From Mycolicibacterium frederiksbergense (lineage in GTDB: Bacteria > Actinomycetota > Actinomycetes > Mycobacteriales > Mycobacteriaceae): 64,000 nt of DNA. The notes under the pieces are model-generated. The model ran no database searches, was not told where the DNA came from, and worked only from the letters and a program-made list of their open reading frames with translations. The position numbers and the translations under genes were made by a program. Positions 28,991-36,997 of this stretch are shown here, piece by piece (the stretch's first letter is position 1; each line of letters opens with the position of its first letter). The stretch spans positions 1-64,000 of the forward strand of contig NZ_CP038798.1 of the NCBI RefSeq assembly GCF_012223425.1, written 5' to 3'.

Positions 28991-29251
28991 TTCACCGGCC
29001 GACACGGCTACAGTGGCCGACAGAAACCCGAGACACTCATCGCGCGGATGCAGCCTCATCTATTGTCGGCCAGCGAGGGCACTGTGGCCGGTAAAGCATT
29101 GGCAGCCAAAGTATTAACAGAACAGCTCGCGCTACTCAACGCTCATCTTCGAGCCCACGACAAGCGGCTGGGCGAGCTGCTCGACATGCACCCGGACACT
29201 CCGATCTTCACCAGTTTCCCTGTACGTTTGAGTGAGAAGACGGCCGAATAG
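28991..29251 (+). pseudogene. IS110-like transposase, internal remnant
   Basis: Reads KPETLIARMQPHLLSASEGTVAGKALAAKVLTEQLALLNAHLRAHDKRLGELLDMHPDTPIFTSFP, which resembles the coiled region before the C-terminal transposase domain of IS110-family proteins. That domain (normally beginning PG-x-GP) is absent: the frame runs into VRLSEKTAE and stops at 29251. It is a fossil fragment. Confidence 0.5.
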
Positions 29252-29313
29252 CTAATTAGCGGAACTAACCGATAATAGCGATTATGTCAGGTATTGGTTT
29301 CCCAATAGGGAAA
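29251..29313. promoter_or_regulatory. Three palindromes upstream of the XRE regulator gene
   Basis: GCTAATTAGC (29251-29260, perfect), ATAAT-AGCG-ATTAT (29272-29285, perfect 5-bp arms) and TTTCCCAATAGGGAAA (29298-29313, perfect 6-bp arms) lie in 63 bases ending 44 bases before the start at 29358. The region is clearly AT-richer than its surroundings. They are candidate operators for autoregulation by the XRE-type protein encoded downstream. Confidence 0.5.
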
Positions 29314-29357
29314 TTGTGTCTTGTCATGACGTGCGATCTAGGTGCACACTCGGAGCC

Positions 29358-30608
29358 ATGGTGACCCCTGCAAGCAGCCACCTGGGGCGTCTCATTGACG
29401 AGTATCAGCGTCGTCACAGCGCCAGCATCGGCGGCCTGGCCGACCGGATCGGCGTCAGTCGGCAGACCCTGAGGCAGTGGCGTGTCGGCGAAACGCGTTC
29501 CCTCCCTACGCAAGCCAATCTAGCCGCGCTCGCGACCGAGATCGACTACCCGTACGTCCGCGTGCTCGAGGCAGCCCTGCACGATGCTGGCTACCTTGGT
29601 ACGGACGACATCAGCGTGGCCGACGTCAACGCCGTGCGGACTGCCGCGGCCCCGTTCATTCAGAACGCGCTGATTGCCGAGTATTACTCCGGTGTTGTGG
29701 GCCACCGAATTCACGAAACGGCTCACGGACCCGGAGTCTGGACAATGGCGCACCGTGGGTACAGCGGATCGCGGCGCCTGGATCTCTGGGTCTATCCCGA
29801 CGAAGCCTCCGCCCTTCGGGCCGCCGCCCGCCTCGGCCTGGACTGCGGCCTCGACGAAGACACCGAGGCAGTGAAAGCCTTTGCACGGGAGGACTATCGA
29901 ACTGTTCTCGACCGTCACCGCGAGACAGCACCGGACTGGCAGATCCTTGAAGTCACCCTCACGCCGTTCGTCACGCTGGACGGTGAGCTGGTGGTGACGT
30001 CGGCGGCGATAGACGACGCTCCCCCGATTCAATCGGGTGAATCATCGAACGCCGAGGAGCCGGCCCTGTTGGACGGGGACGACGAGTTCGGCGAGATCCT
30101 AGCGACGATCTCCGATCGACAATCGAGCCTCATCGCTGTCGCGGCAGACGACATCGCGGCCGCAATCCGCGCCGACGACGCCACCCTTGGCTCCGCCGCG
30201 GTCGCCGAGCACACCCATGGTCGGCTCCAGGTGCTCCAGACGCTGCCGGCGATCACCTTCGGTCAATCACGGCTATGGCGCTGTCAACTCGCCGCCGCAG
30301 CTGAGCGCCTGGCGGCCGACACGCGCCTGTGGGGCGCGCCCATCCCCCGGTGTACCGGGGAAGAGATGGTTCTGCACCTGATCCTGCGGCGCGCCCAGGC
30401 CGCCGCCCGCCCCCGCCAAGTCCGACCCGGATCGTGGGATGAGTTGTCCGAGTATCTGTTTCAGGACCACGACGTGCTGATGCTCTACGATCTGCCACCC
30501 GATGCCGCCGAGTCGTTGGTGGGCGGAGTCAACCTGCACCCTCTGCGCTGGTTCACCGAGTTCACCCTGCCGTTTCCCATGCCGGATCGACCCAGTAGCT
30601 CGATCTGA
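29358..30608 (+). CDS. XRE-type helix-turn-helix protein with a large uncharacterised C-terminal region
   Basis: 416 residues from the ATG at 29358 (the frame is open from 29316, but the upstream part looks non-coding). An N-terminal DNA-binding domain, LGRLIDEYQRRHSASIGGLADRIGVSRQTLRQWRVGE, is followed by NLAALATEIDYPYVRVLEAALHDAGYL, an XRE-like five-helix unit. Residues about 110-210 (HRGYSGSRRLDLWVYPDEASALRAAARLGLDCG) form a globular domain I cannot assign. Residues about 250-400 contain helical segments. No catalytic motif was recognised. First gene of a plus-strand accessory island lying between IS remnants and IS3. Probably a regulator whose ligand or partner is unknown. Confidence 0.7.
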   Translation: MVTPASSHLGRLIDEYQRRHSASIGGLADRIGVSRQTLRQWRVGETRSLPTQANLAALATEIDYPYVRVLEAALHDAGYLGTDDISVADVNAVRTAAAPFIQNALIAEYYSGVVGHRIHETAHGPGVWTMAHRGYSGSRRLDLWVYPDEASALRAAARLGLDCGLDEDTEAVKAFAREDYRTVLDRHRETAPDWQILEVTLTPFVTLDGELVVTSAAIDDAPPIQSGESSNAEEPALLDGDDEFGEILATISDRQSSLIAVAADDIAAAIRADDATLGSAAVAEHTHGRLQVLQTLPAITFGQSRLWRCQLAAAAERLAADTRLWGAPIPRCTGEEMVLHLILRRAQAAARPRQVRPGSWDELSEYLFQDHDVLMLYDLPPDAAESLVGGVNLHPLRWFTEFTLPFPMPDRPSSSI

Positions 30609-30670
30609 TATCGCCGCGTCAGATAATCGTGATCCAATCCCACCCTGACCTGAACGGGGGCTGCATACTG

Positions 30671-31120
30671 ATGCGCATGGGGATGGCAGATGATGCGCGT
30701 CGCGTCGTTGAGCAGAACAGAAGATCGAGTCAGCAGTCAGATTCCGCAGCGGCACAGGTCGAGTCCACCGTCCGTCAGATAATCAACACCTGCGCTCGTG
30801 AGTTCGCCGCGTCTGCACACGAGATGAAGATCAAACCGATGAAGCGCTTCGCTGGGGGCATGCTCGCACCGAAGTACTTCATGATTCCGATCGTTCTGGA
30901 CTACGTAGTCGGCGAGGGGCACAGCAAATGGGTCATCTTCGTGAATGGCGATGGTTCTTGGCGCTACTCACCTGAGAGCTTGGCGGGATCAGACCGCCCA
31001 GTTTTTCCTCCTTCGTTGCCCGCGGACGCAGAAACAAAGATCCGCGCCGAATTCACGAACGCCCTTGCCCTTCGTGCAGAAGGCTATCCGGAAAGACATT
31101 CAAGGCGGGGCAACTCCTAG
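30671..31120 (+). CDS. Hypothetical protein (149 residues)
   Basis: The frame opens at 30629; I favour the ATG at 30671 (MRMGMADDARRVVEQNRRSS). The N-terminal half is polar and probably helical (QVESTVRQIINTCAREFAASAHEMKIK). The C-terminal half has alternating hydrophobic segments, MIPIVLDYVVGEGHSKWVIFVNGDGSWRYSPE, suggesting a small alpha/beta domain. No membrane segment, signal or known motif. Codon use is less G+C-biased than in the catabolic genes. It follows the XRE gene by 62 bases and may be co-transcribed. Family not recognised. Confidence 0.55.
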   Translation: MRMGMADDARRVVEQNRRSSQQSDSAAAQVESTVRQIINTCAREFAASAHEMKIKPMKRFAGGMLAPKYFMIPIVLDYVVGEGHSKWVIFVNGDGSWRYSPESLAGSDRPVFPPSLPADAETKIRAEFTNALALRAEGYPERHSRRGNS

Positions 31121-31144
31121 CTGCAGCACCGGTTCGTTCCGAGT

Positions 31145-31441
31145 ATGGTTCTGTCAGCGCCGATTCCGGTGGAATCTGGTCTCAGCGAGTGTGTCCGGCA
31201 GCCGTCGGAGATGGGGTGTGAGGGCCTGGACGCCGGGTTGGCGTTGTTGGTCCTGGGCATTCCGGGATTGATGGTGTGGCTGATCCTGGCCGGGAGTGCC
31301 ACCACGATGATCGCCAAGCAGCGTCCCACGCGCTCAGCGGTGTGGTTGGCGGTTGTGTGGTGCCTACCGATCGTGGGCGCGCTGTGCTGGTTTACCTACC
31401 GGGTAGCGACCCGCGCGTGCGGGCGCACCACTGCGGGCTAA
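31145..31441 (+). CDS. Small two-helix membrane protein (phospholipase D N-terminal-like)
   Basis: 98 residues. Two membrane segments are clear: ALLVLGIPGLMVWLILAGSATTM (about 32-54) and AVWLAVVWCLPIVGALCWFTYRVATR (about 65-90). The second, with W-x-P-IVGAL-W pattern followed by a basic residue, resembles the short membrane domain at the N-terminus of phospholipase D-like proteins (PLDc_N), often found alone in actinobacteria. Start uncertain: GTG or ATG around 31145-31210. It lies 25 bases after the previous gene. Confidence 0.6.
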   Translation: MVLSAPIPVESGLSECVRQPSEMGCEGLDAGLALLVLGIPGLMVWLILAGSATTMIAKQRPTRSAVWLAVVWCLPIVGALCWFTYRVATRACGRTTAG

Positions 31442-31685
31442 CCGGCCCTGCAAGATCTTTCGTCACAGAAGTGCACGCCCCCACAACCGTTGTCTGTGAG
31501 GACAAGTGCTTCCTTTGAGATGACGGTCGACGTCCGACACTTGGTGTGGGGTGTCGCCATACTGGCGTGCCGCGGTGGTCCCAGTGTCTTTGGATTAGCA
31601 GATCGTCCCAACCCCCAGACCATGTCCCCCGGGACCGGCCCTCCGATTCTGCTCTAGCGTTTTGTTTCGTGTCTTTTGTTTTGTT

Positions 31686-31719
31686 ACGTTTCGTTTAGGC
31701 TCATACGGTGACGAAACGT
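31686..31719. promoter_or_regulatory. Inverted repeat ACGTTTCGT-N16-ACGAAACGT over the start of the sigma-like gene
   Basis: Perfect 9-bp arms at 31686-31694 and 31711-31719; the right arm overlaps the GTG start at 31708. Directly upstream (31661-31690) the sequence is unusually rich in TTTTGTTTCGT-like runs, including a second TTTCGT at 31667. The layout suits an autoregulatory operator or an unusual promoter. Confidence 0.5.
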
Positions 31720-33273
31720 GTAAGATTGGGCAATGAGCGAATCGGTGGGGGCGGCAGCTGCACTGCGCGCGACACCGTCGCCGCCGCCCGGTCAGCCCCC
31801 ACCGGTCAACCCGAAGACCCGCAGACGGCGATCCGCAGAATGCTCAAGCGCCTCCCCCACCACGACTACGCGCTGCTCGCGGCGCGGGGCTGGACGCTGC
31901 GCCCCGCGAGCGCTCCTGTGACCGCCCGGCAGCTCGGCGTCTCCGCCGTCCACGTGCAGCGCCAGACACCCCGCGCCTACGCCCGACTCCACGATCTCCT
32001 TGCCGAACCTGCCCACGCCATCGTTGGCGAGTACGCGACCACACTCCGCGCCCGCCTGGGTTCGCTCACTCAGGAACACACCGCGCGAAGCGAACTCAAC
32101 GATCTCGGCCTCGACATCGCCACCGACTTGGGTCAACTGCTGCTGCATCTTGCGGGCCCGTTCACACCGAAAGGCGTCTGGCTGGAAAGCGCGACGGGAC
32201 CCACCCTGGTCGCGGCCCTGGCCACCCTCGACGGCGTGGTCGCCGAACACAAGGCCCCCACCACCGCCACCCTGCGCGCTGCCCTCACGCACCTCCAGGT
32301 CGCAGCTCCCATCGCCACCAAGGTCCTCGACACCCACCCGACCCTGCGTCGCTTCGGTGACAAATGGGTGCGCTGGGGATCGGACAACGCCGACAAGGTC
32401 GAAGCCGTTCTACACCTGCTCGGGAAGCCGGCGACCCCCGCCGACGTCGCCGCCATTGCCGGTGACGCTCTCACCGAGCAATCCGCGCGCAATGCCCTGG
32501 GCAACGAGCCTCAATTCACCCGCACCACCAAACAGACTTGGGCGCTGCGGGAATGGGGCCTGCGCGAGTACACCGGTGTCTACGCCGAGATCTCCACGCG
32601 CCTCAAGGCCGCCAGCCGACCCGTCAGCATCACCGCGATCGTCGACGAGGTCAGGGCGGCCCTACCCGACGTCGCCGAGAGCTCGATCCGAACCTATCTC
32701 AACGCCCCCGGTTTCGTCGTCGAGAACGGCACGATCCGCCACCGCCGCGACGACGATGGCTGGCCAAAGGTCGCCCCCCTCAACACCATCCGCGGCGCAT
32801 TCCACGACGGAACGACCAATGTCCGCTATGCCATACCCGTAACCGCAGAAGTGCTGAGAGGCTCCGGCATCACCGTGAGCGGGGCGGTGGCCACCGCCCT
32901 GGGCGTAAACCCCGGACACCGCCGGACCTTCACCGGACCACAGAACGAACTCACTCTGACCTGGCTACTGTCGGTGACCAACGGCGCGAGCTTCGGCTCC
33001 CTCCGCGGGCTGGCGACCACACTGGGCGCCCTTCGCGACGACACGATCGTGCTGGCCTTCACCCCCGACGACGGCACCGTCACCGCGACCCTAATTGCCG
33101 CCGACGCCGACACCATGACCCGCCTGAGGATGCTCGTGGGTAAACGCCAGGTGCGTAACCCCATCGCCACCCTCAGCCGGGCGCTGCAGTGCACACCAGA
33201 CGAGGTCATCGCACTGCTGACTCACCGCGGCGAGAACGACCTGCTGACACTGCTGCGGGAACCCGACTCATGA
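31708..33273 (+). CDS. Sigma-region-4-like helix-turn-helix regulator, 521 residues
   Basis: No transmembrane segment; entirely cytoplasmic in appearance. Residues about 40-95 (RRMLKRLPHHDYALLAARGWTL..TARQLGVSAVHVQRQTPRAYARLHDLL) resemble sigma-factor region 4, where LGVS-x-VHVQR is the recognition helix. The middle part has two winged-helix-like units: KPATPADVAAIAGDALTEQSARNAL, then WALREWGLREYTGVYAEISTRLKAASRPVSITAIVDEVRAALPDVAESSIRTYLN, which looks like a HARE-HTH/RpoE-delta type module. This arrangement occurs in actinobacterial sigma-factor-like HTH proteins of unknown role. GTG start inferred; an ATG at 31733 in another frame is an alternative if a base is missing near 31750-31800. Confidence 0.65.
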   Translation: MTKRVRLGNERIGGGGSCTARDTVAAARSAPTGQPEDPQTAIRRMLKRLPHHDYALLAARGWTLRPASAPVTARQLGVSAVHVQRQTPRAYARLHDLLAEPAHAIVGEYATTLRARLGSLTQEHTARSELNDLGLDIATDLGQLLLHLAGPFTPKGVWLESATGPTLVAALATLDGVVAEHKAPTTATLRAALTHLQVAAPIATKVLDTHPTLRRFGDKWVRWGSDNADKVEAVLHLLGKPATPADVAAIAGDALTEQSARNALGNEPQFTRTTKQTWALREWGLREYTGVYAEISTRLKAASRPVSITAIVDEVRAALPDVAESSIRTYLNAPGFVVENGTIRHRRDDDGWPKVAPLNTIRGAFHDGTTNVRYAIPVTAEVLRGSGITVSGAVATALGVNPGHRRTFTGPQNELTLTWLLSVTNGASFGSLRGLATTLGALRDDTIVLAFTPDDGTVTATLIAADADTMTRLRMLVGKRQVRNPIATLSRALQCTPDEVIALLTHRGENDLLTLLREPDS

Positions 33274-33393
33274 GCCGAACCCAGGGCGACTCGACCCTGT
33301 GCTGTTGGCGCCATGCCGCGCACACCGTGCGCCGCGAGCCCGCGACAAAAATTGGTGCACTCAACGGTGCTGCGCCGCCCACATACTCAAGAT

Positions 33394-33418
33394 GTGAGCA
33401 TTCCCGACACTATCTCCA
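33394..33418 (+). pseudogene. YiaA/YiaB-like membrane protein gene, 5' fragment before the IS3 insertion
   Basis: GTG at 33394 begins MSIPDTIS. The IS3 element starts at 33419 directly after the target CCA. When the element and one CCA copy are removed, the frame continues without a shift into KTTAAFLVQCVAAFGVSFV at 36998. The joined open frame is 291 bases (96 codons plus stop). Confidence 0.7.
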
Positions 33419-33422
33419 TGAA

Positions 33423-34415
33423 TCACCCGAGGTTTTGTGCCGCCTCCATTTGGGGCTGGCCCTCGGGATTGAGGGCAGCGTAGTAGAGCGACTCGTACTC
33501 GTTGGGCGGGACCAGGCCGATGGACGAATGCAGCCTGCTGCAGTTGTACCAGTCGACCCAGGCCGCCGTCGCGAACTCGACGTCGGCGATCGTCCTGTAC
33601 GGGCCGGCATGGAAGATCGTGGTGCGAATGCACTCGGTCTTGTAGAGGCCATTTGCTGACTCGACCAACGCATTATCGTAGGCATCGCCGACCGACCCGA
33701 TCGATGCCGCGACGTGTTCCAGTGACAGCCGCTCGGTCAGCCGAACCGACGTATATTGCGACCCGGCATCCGAATGATGAACCAGCTCACCATCTTTCAC
33801 TGGATAGCCATCGCGAGCACGTTGCCACAACGCCATCCGCAGTGGCGTGATGACCAGGCTGACGCCCTTGCTCGTCGAGGCATGCCAGGCCACGATTCTG
33901 CGGGAGAACACGTCGATGATGAACACCACGTACACCCAGCCCGCCCAGGTGCGCACGTAGGTGAAGTCGGTCACCCAGACCCGGTTGGGTTCCTCAGCGC
34001 GGAACTGCCGATTGAGTAGGTCGCCGGCACGGATCCCATCCGCGGCCGGGATCGTAGTGCGGATTCCCTTCGACCGACGAATACCTTTGAGCCCCAATAT
34101 CTTCATCGCACGATCCACCGCCCCATAGGACACACCCGACATCGTGGTGCGATCCAGGTGGGCGCGCATCTTCACGCGCCCGTAGAGCCCTTCCGGGGTC
34201 ATCCGACGACAACCGTGGTGATCGACGCGCCAGGCGACCTCACGCACCGCATCGACGGTCTGGGCGTCGGTGATGGTGCGGGCGGCGGGTCGGCGACTGC
34301 GCCATGCCCGGTAGGTGCGTGCGGCGACCTGGCAGCCCTGTTCGCACAGAACTCGGCAGACCGACTCGACCGCAGCACCCTCGGATCGCATCTGATCGAT
34401 GAATCCGATGATCAT
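33423..34415 (-). CDS. IS3-family transposase OrfB
   Basis: 330 residues, intact, from the ATG at 34415, which overlaps the orfA stop. The HTH_21 region SVCRVLCEQGCQVAARTYRAWRS precedes the rve integrase core. DDE residues: VWVTDFTYVRTWAGW (Asp), HHSDAGSQYTSVR (Asp) and YDNALVESANGLYKTE (Glu). Ends PQMEAAQNLG four bases inside the left inverted repeat. In IS3 elements the active enzyme is an OrfA-OrfB fusion made by frameshifting near the end of orfA, the point where the intron lies. Confidence 0.92.
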   Translation of the reverse strand: MIIGFIDQMRSEGAAVESVCRVLCEQGCQVAARTYRAWRSRRPAARTITDAQTVDAVREVAWRVDHHGCRRMTPEGLYGRVKMRAHLDRTTMSGVSYGAVDRAMKILGLKGIRRSKGIRTTIPAADGIRAGDLLNRQFRAEEPNRVWVTDFTYVRTWAGWVYVVFIIDVFSRRIVAWHASTSKGVSLVITPLRMALWQRARDGYPVKDGELVHHSDAGSQYTSVRLTERLSLEHVAASIGSVGDAYDNALVESANGLYKTECIRTTIFHAGPYRTIADVEFATAAWVDWYNCSRLHSSIGLVPPNEYESLYYAALNPEGQPQMEAAQNLG

Positions 34416-34430
34416 CGGCTGCGGGGGTCG
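34412..34430 (-). CDS. IS3 OrfA, 3' exon
   Basis: After intron removal the orfA frame continues from the codon split at the intron (Leu) as DPRSR and stops at TGA 34414-34412, overlapping the orfB ATG. This end (GELDPRSR) matches the usual GELDPRxR terminus of OrfA proteins of this IS3 group, which supports the intron boundary. Confidence 0.75.
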
Positions 34431-34495
34431 GTGAAAGTCGGCCCGGGACGCGGTGACAGTCGTTGTGGCTGTTCCGTTTTCCCGGGCCGCTTCCC

Positions 34496-34529
34496 GAACC
34501 CGGCGTGCACCTTTCAATGCACCGGGCTC
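34496..34529 (-). ncRNA. Group II intron domain V
   Basis: The 34-nt catalytic hairpin: GAGCCCGGTGCATTG, a GAAA tetraloop, then GGTGCACGCCGGGTTC. It shows the AGC catalytic triad, the two-base bulge (CG) and the pairing GAGCCCGG/CCGGGUUC. It matches the canonical group II domain V in length and loop, 65 bases from the intron 3' end. Confidence 0.9.
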
Positions 34530-34544
34530 TCCACAAGACCCAGT

Positions 34545-36008
34545 TCAGGCTGCTGCGGTGTCCTGATCGATATCTGGCCAGGGCGAGGGGATGACCGCAC
34601 CGCGGTAGCGGTAGCGGGTCGTGCCGATCTTCTCCAGATCGATCAACACGTGGTCCTCGGTGGCTGGCCACCAGCCGCCACCGCAATACCGGCGACGCAA
34701 CTGTTTCCAGGTCGACTTGCGGTGTTTTCGGCGCAACCACCGCCATACCGTCTGCCACGTGTAGTGACTCAGGTAGGAGAAGGTCGCCGAGGACACCCCG
34801 GCCCGGAAATAGCCCGCCCAGCCCGCCAACGTCGAGTTCACTCGACGCAGCAGGTCATCAAGCGGCTGGTTGGGTTCGACTGTTCGGCATAACGTCTTGA
34901 TCTTCCATTTGACCGCCAACACGGCCTTGGTAGACGGATGAACATAGACGTAGCTGTTGCTGGTGCCCCGTTTACGGCGACGCTGGATGCGCCACCCGAG
35001 GAAATCCAGCCCCTCGTCGATATGGGTGATCAGGGTTTTCTCCGGTGACAGAGAAAGCCCCATCGTCGCCAGCACGGCGGCGATGTCCTCTTGTAGTGCT
35101 TCGGCGTGGGCTCTAGTTCCCCGCACCATCAGACACCAGTCGTCGGCGTAGCGGACGAGCCGAAAGTTCGCTTGTCCGTGACGAAGTCGTGTAGCGCGCT
35201 CGGCTCTGCCGGTGGCCGGTCCACCCGGCAACCCGGCAATGTGTTCATCGAGCACCGACAACGCCACATTGGCCAACAACGGCGAGAGAATCCCACCCTG
35301 CGGAGTCCCCGCGGTGCTGTCTGCCAGCAGGCCCGCCTCAGTGAGGATGCCTGCCTTCAGAAATGCCTTCACCAAGCCCAGGACACGGTTGTCACCGACG
35401 CGTCGACGCACCCGACCCATCAGGGCGGTGTGGTCGATCTCGTCGAAACAAGCCTTGATGTCTCCCTCTACGACCCAGTCATAACACCTGGGACGTGTCG
35501 CGAGATAGCGCACCTCAGCCACCGCGTCATGTGCCCGGCGTTTCGGACGGAAACCGTAGGAACACGGCAGGAAATCCGCCTCGAAGATCGGCTCCAACAC
35601 CAACTTCAACGATGCCTGGACCACCCGATCGGTCACGGTCGGAATCCCCAACCGACGCAACTTGCCGCCAGCCTTGGGGATCATCCGCTCGCGCACCGGC
35701 AACGGGTGAAAACTACGGTCCTTGACACTGGACCGTAGTTCGTCGAGGAACACCTCGACCCCATCAGCAGCCGCGATGGACGACGCGGTGCGCCGATCCA
35801 CCCCAGCCGTGGCGGCACCCTTGTTTCCGCTCACCCGATCCCACGCCACCAACAGAAACGCGGGATCGGCAACGAGGTTGAATAGATCATCGAACCGGCG
35901 ATGAGGATCATCGCGAGCCCAACGGTGCAGCTTGGTCTGGATCTTCAGTACCCGTTGCCGCGCCACCATCAGCGCCAACTCAAGTTCGTCGGTATTCACC
36001 GGCGACAT
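34545..36008 (-). CDS. ltrA: Group II intron reverse transcriptase/maturase
   Basis: 487 residues from the ATG at 36008, with AGGAGG 8 bases upstream. RT blocks: FLLVAWDRVSGNKGAATAGVD (RT0/1), RMIPKAGGKLRRLGIPTVTDRVVQASLKLVLEPIFEADFLPCSYGFRPKR (RT2a-3), DWVVEGDIKACFDEIDH, AGTPQGGILSPLLANVAL and the catalytic VRYADDWCLM (YADD). The thumb/maturase domain X follows (LDDLLRRVNSTLAGWAGYFRAG..FSYLSHYTWQTVWRWLRRKH). No HNH endonuclease domain follows: the protein ends 14 residues after the RYRGAVIPSPW segment. It would splice the host intron and retrohome it, possibly into nicked or replicating DNA. Confidence 0.93.
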   Translation of the reverse strand: MSPVNTDELELALMVARQRVLKIQTKLHRWARDDPHRRFDDLFNLVADPAFLLVAWDRVSGNKGAATAGVDRRTASSIAAADGVEVFLDELRSSVKDRSFHPLPVRERMIPKAGGKLRRLGIPTVTDRVVQASLKLVLEPIFEADFLPCSYGFRPKRRAHDAVAEVRYLATRPRCYDWVVEGDIKACFDEIDHTALMGRVRRRVGDNRVLGLVKAFLKAGILTEAGLLADSTAGTPQGGILSPLLANVALSVLDEHIAGLPGGPATGRAERATRLRHGQANFRLVRYADDWCLMVRGTRAHAEALQEDIAAVLATMGLSLSPEKTLITHIDEGLDFLGWRIQRRRKRGTSNSYVYVHPSTKAVLAVKWKIKTLCRTVEPNQPLDDLLRRVNSTLAGWAGYFRAGVSSATFSYLSHYTWQTVWRWLRRKHRKSTWKQLRRRYCGGGWWPATEDHVLIDLEKIGTTRYRYRGAVIPSPWPDIDQDTAAA

Positions 36009-36647
36009 CGCGCTTCCTCCTGATCTTCCAGTTCTCGTGCTGCATGTCTTGCTGGCCCCCTTCGCCCTGCGACCGCCTTTCTCGGTCTCCGCGGCGGGCA
36101 CGTCACCGCCCGCGACTACTACGAGGCCTCCGCCCCACCCGTCGCGGTCCTCGACTCCGAACTCGAGTCTTCTCACCCCACCCAGATTGGCTATCCGGTG
36201 GAGATGAACGGTCCCGCAGGATGGTTCCCACGTTCACCAGATCATCGATTGGTCAGGGAGGCGCCCAGCTCTACTCCGACAGCATCGCCACGGCTACGCC
36301 GCAGGCCTTCACCGTGGCCTCCCCACCGCTGGAACTAAACGGCTTCGGAGTCGAACCCCACCTCGGGATTCGTGCGCTGCACACCGGCCCATATCCACCA
36401 GGTTGGAGCCGGCTTCGCGGTTACGGAGCGTCTAACACTGGTTCGCTTACGCTGCACCTTCTGACCTCGCTCGACGAGCCCGCACCGTCTGGCAGTACCA
36501 GCACGGCTCGCCTTCTCGGGGCCGCTTGCCACCAATCACCGTCGTTCCCGGCGACCGGCTGCCCCGACGCTTCATCAGGCCGCTGCGACGACCCAACAGA
36601 GACGGTCTCTCACCACCTCTCGATTCACCTGGCGCCTCGTGGCGCAC

Positions 36648-36940
36648 AGTTCCCCCGCGAAGAAAGTCGTCGCCGCCTTCAGGATCATGACATCCTCACG
36701 CAGCTGCCGGTTCTCGGCCTTGAGCTTCTTGATCTCAGCAGATTCCTCCGAGGTGACACCGTGGCGGAGGCCACCGTCGATCTGCGCCTGCACCGCCCAC
36801 CGACGGACCGTCTCCTTACCCACTCCGAGCTGCTTGGCGATGGCCGCGGACGCCGCAGTCAGCGACGGATACTCCCCGCCATGAGTCTCCAACAACCGCA
36901 GCGCCCGCTCACGGACCTCCGGCTCGATCTTCTTCGGCAT
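36648..36940 (-). CDS. IS3 OrfA, 5' exon
   Basis: ATG at 36940 (MPKKIEPEVRERALRLLETHGGEYPSLTAASAAIAKQLGVGKETVRRW), a helix-turn-helix DNA-binding domain followed by the leucine-zipper EIKKLKAENRQLREDVMILKAATTFFAGEL. The intron begins after the second base of the Leu codon in GEL. Read through the intron instead, the frame would add 25 unrelated residues. Together with the 3' exon it encodes a normal OrfA of about 103 residues. Confidence 0.88.
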
Positions 36941-36997
36941 GATCGTCATCCTTCCTAACTCAGAAGGAAACGGCACAAAACCTGGGGTGATTCACCA

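Larger units (their letters stand above)
34431..36647 (-). mobile_element. Group II intron within IS3 orfA
   Basis: 2217 bases on the minus strand. The 5' end at 36647 begins GTGCGCC, matching the GUGYG consensus. The 3' end at 34431 finishes CTTTCAC (AY consensus). Domain V is at 34529-34496. Domain VI follows, with a perfect 10-bp stem CGGCCCGGGA/TCCCGGGCCG and an A eight bases before the 3' end as candidate branch point. It encodes one reverse transcriptase/maturase. The 639 bases before that gene fit domains I-III. Precise removal restores a continuous orfA, so the element looks splicing-competent. Confidence 0.9.
33419..36994 (-). mobile_element. IS3-family element carrying a group II intron, inserted in a yiaA/B-like gene
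   Basis: Inverted repeats TGAATCACCC(G/C)AGGTTTTGTGCCG at 33419 and, reversed, ending at 36994. Flanking 3-bp duplication CCA (33416-33418 and 36995-36997). Transposase genes run on the minus strand. Subtracting the 2217-bp intron leaves 1359 bp, a standard IS3 size. Confidence 0.88.
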
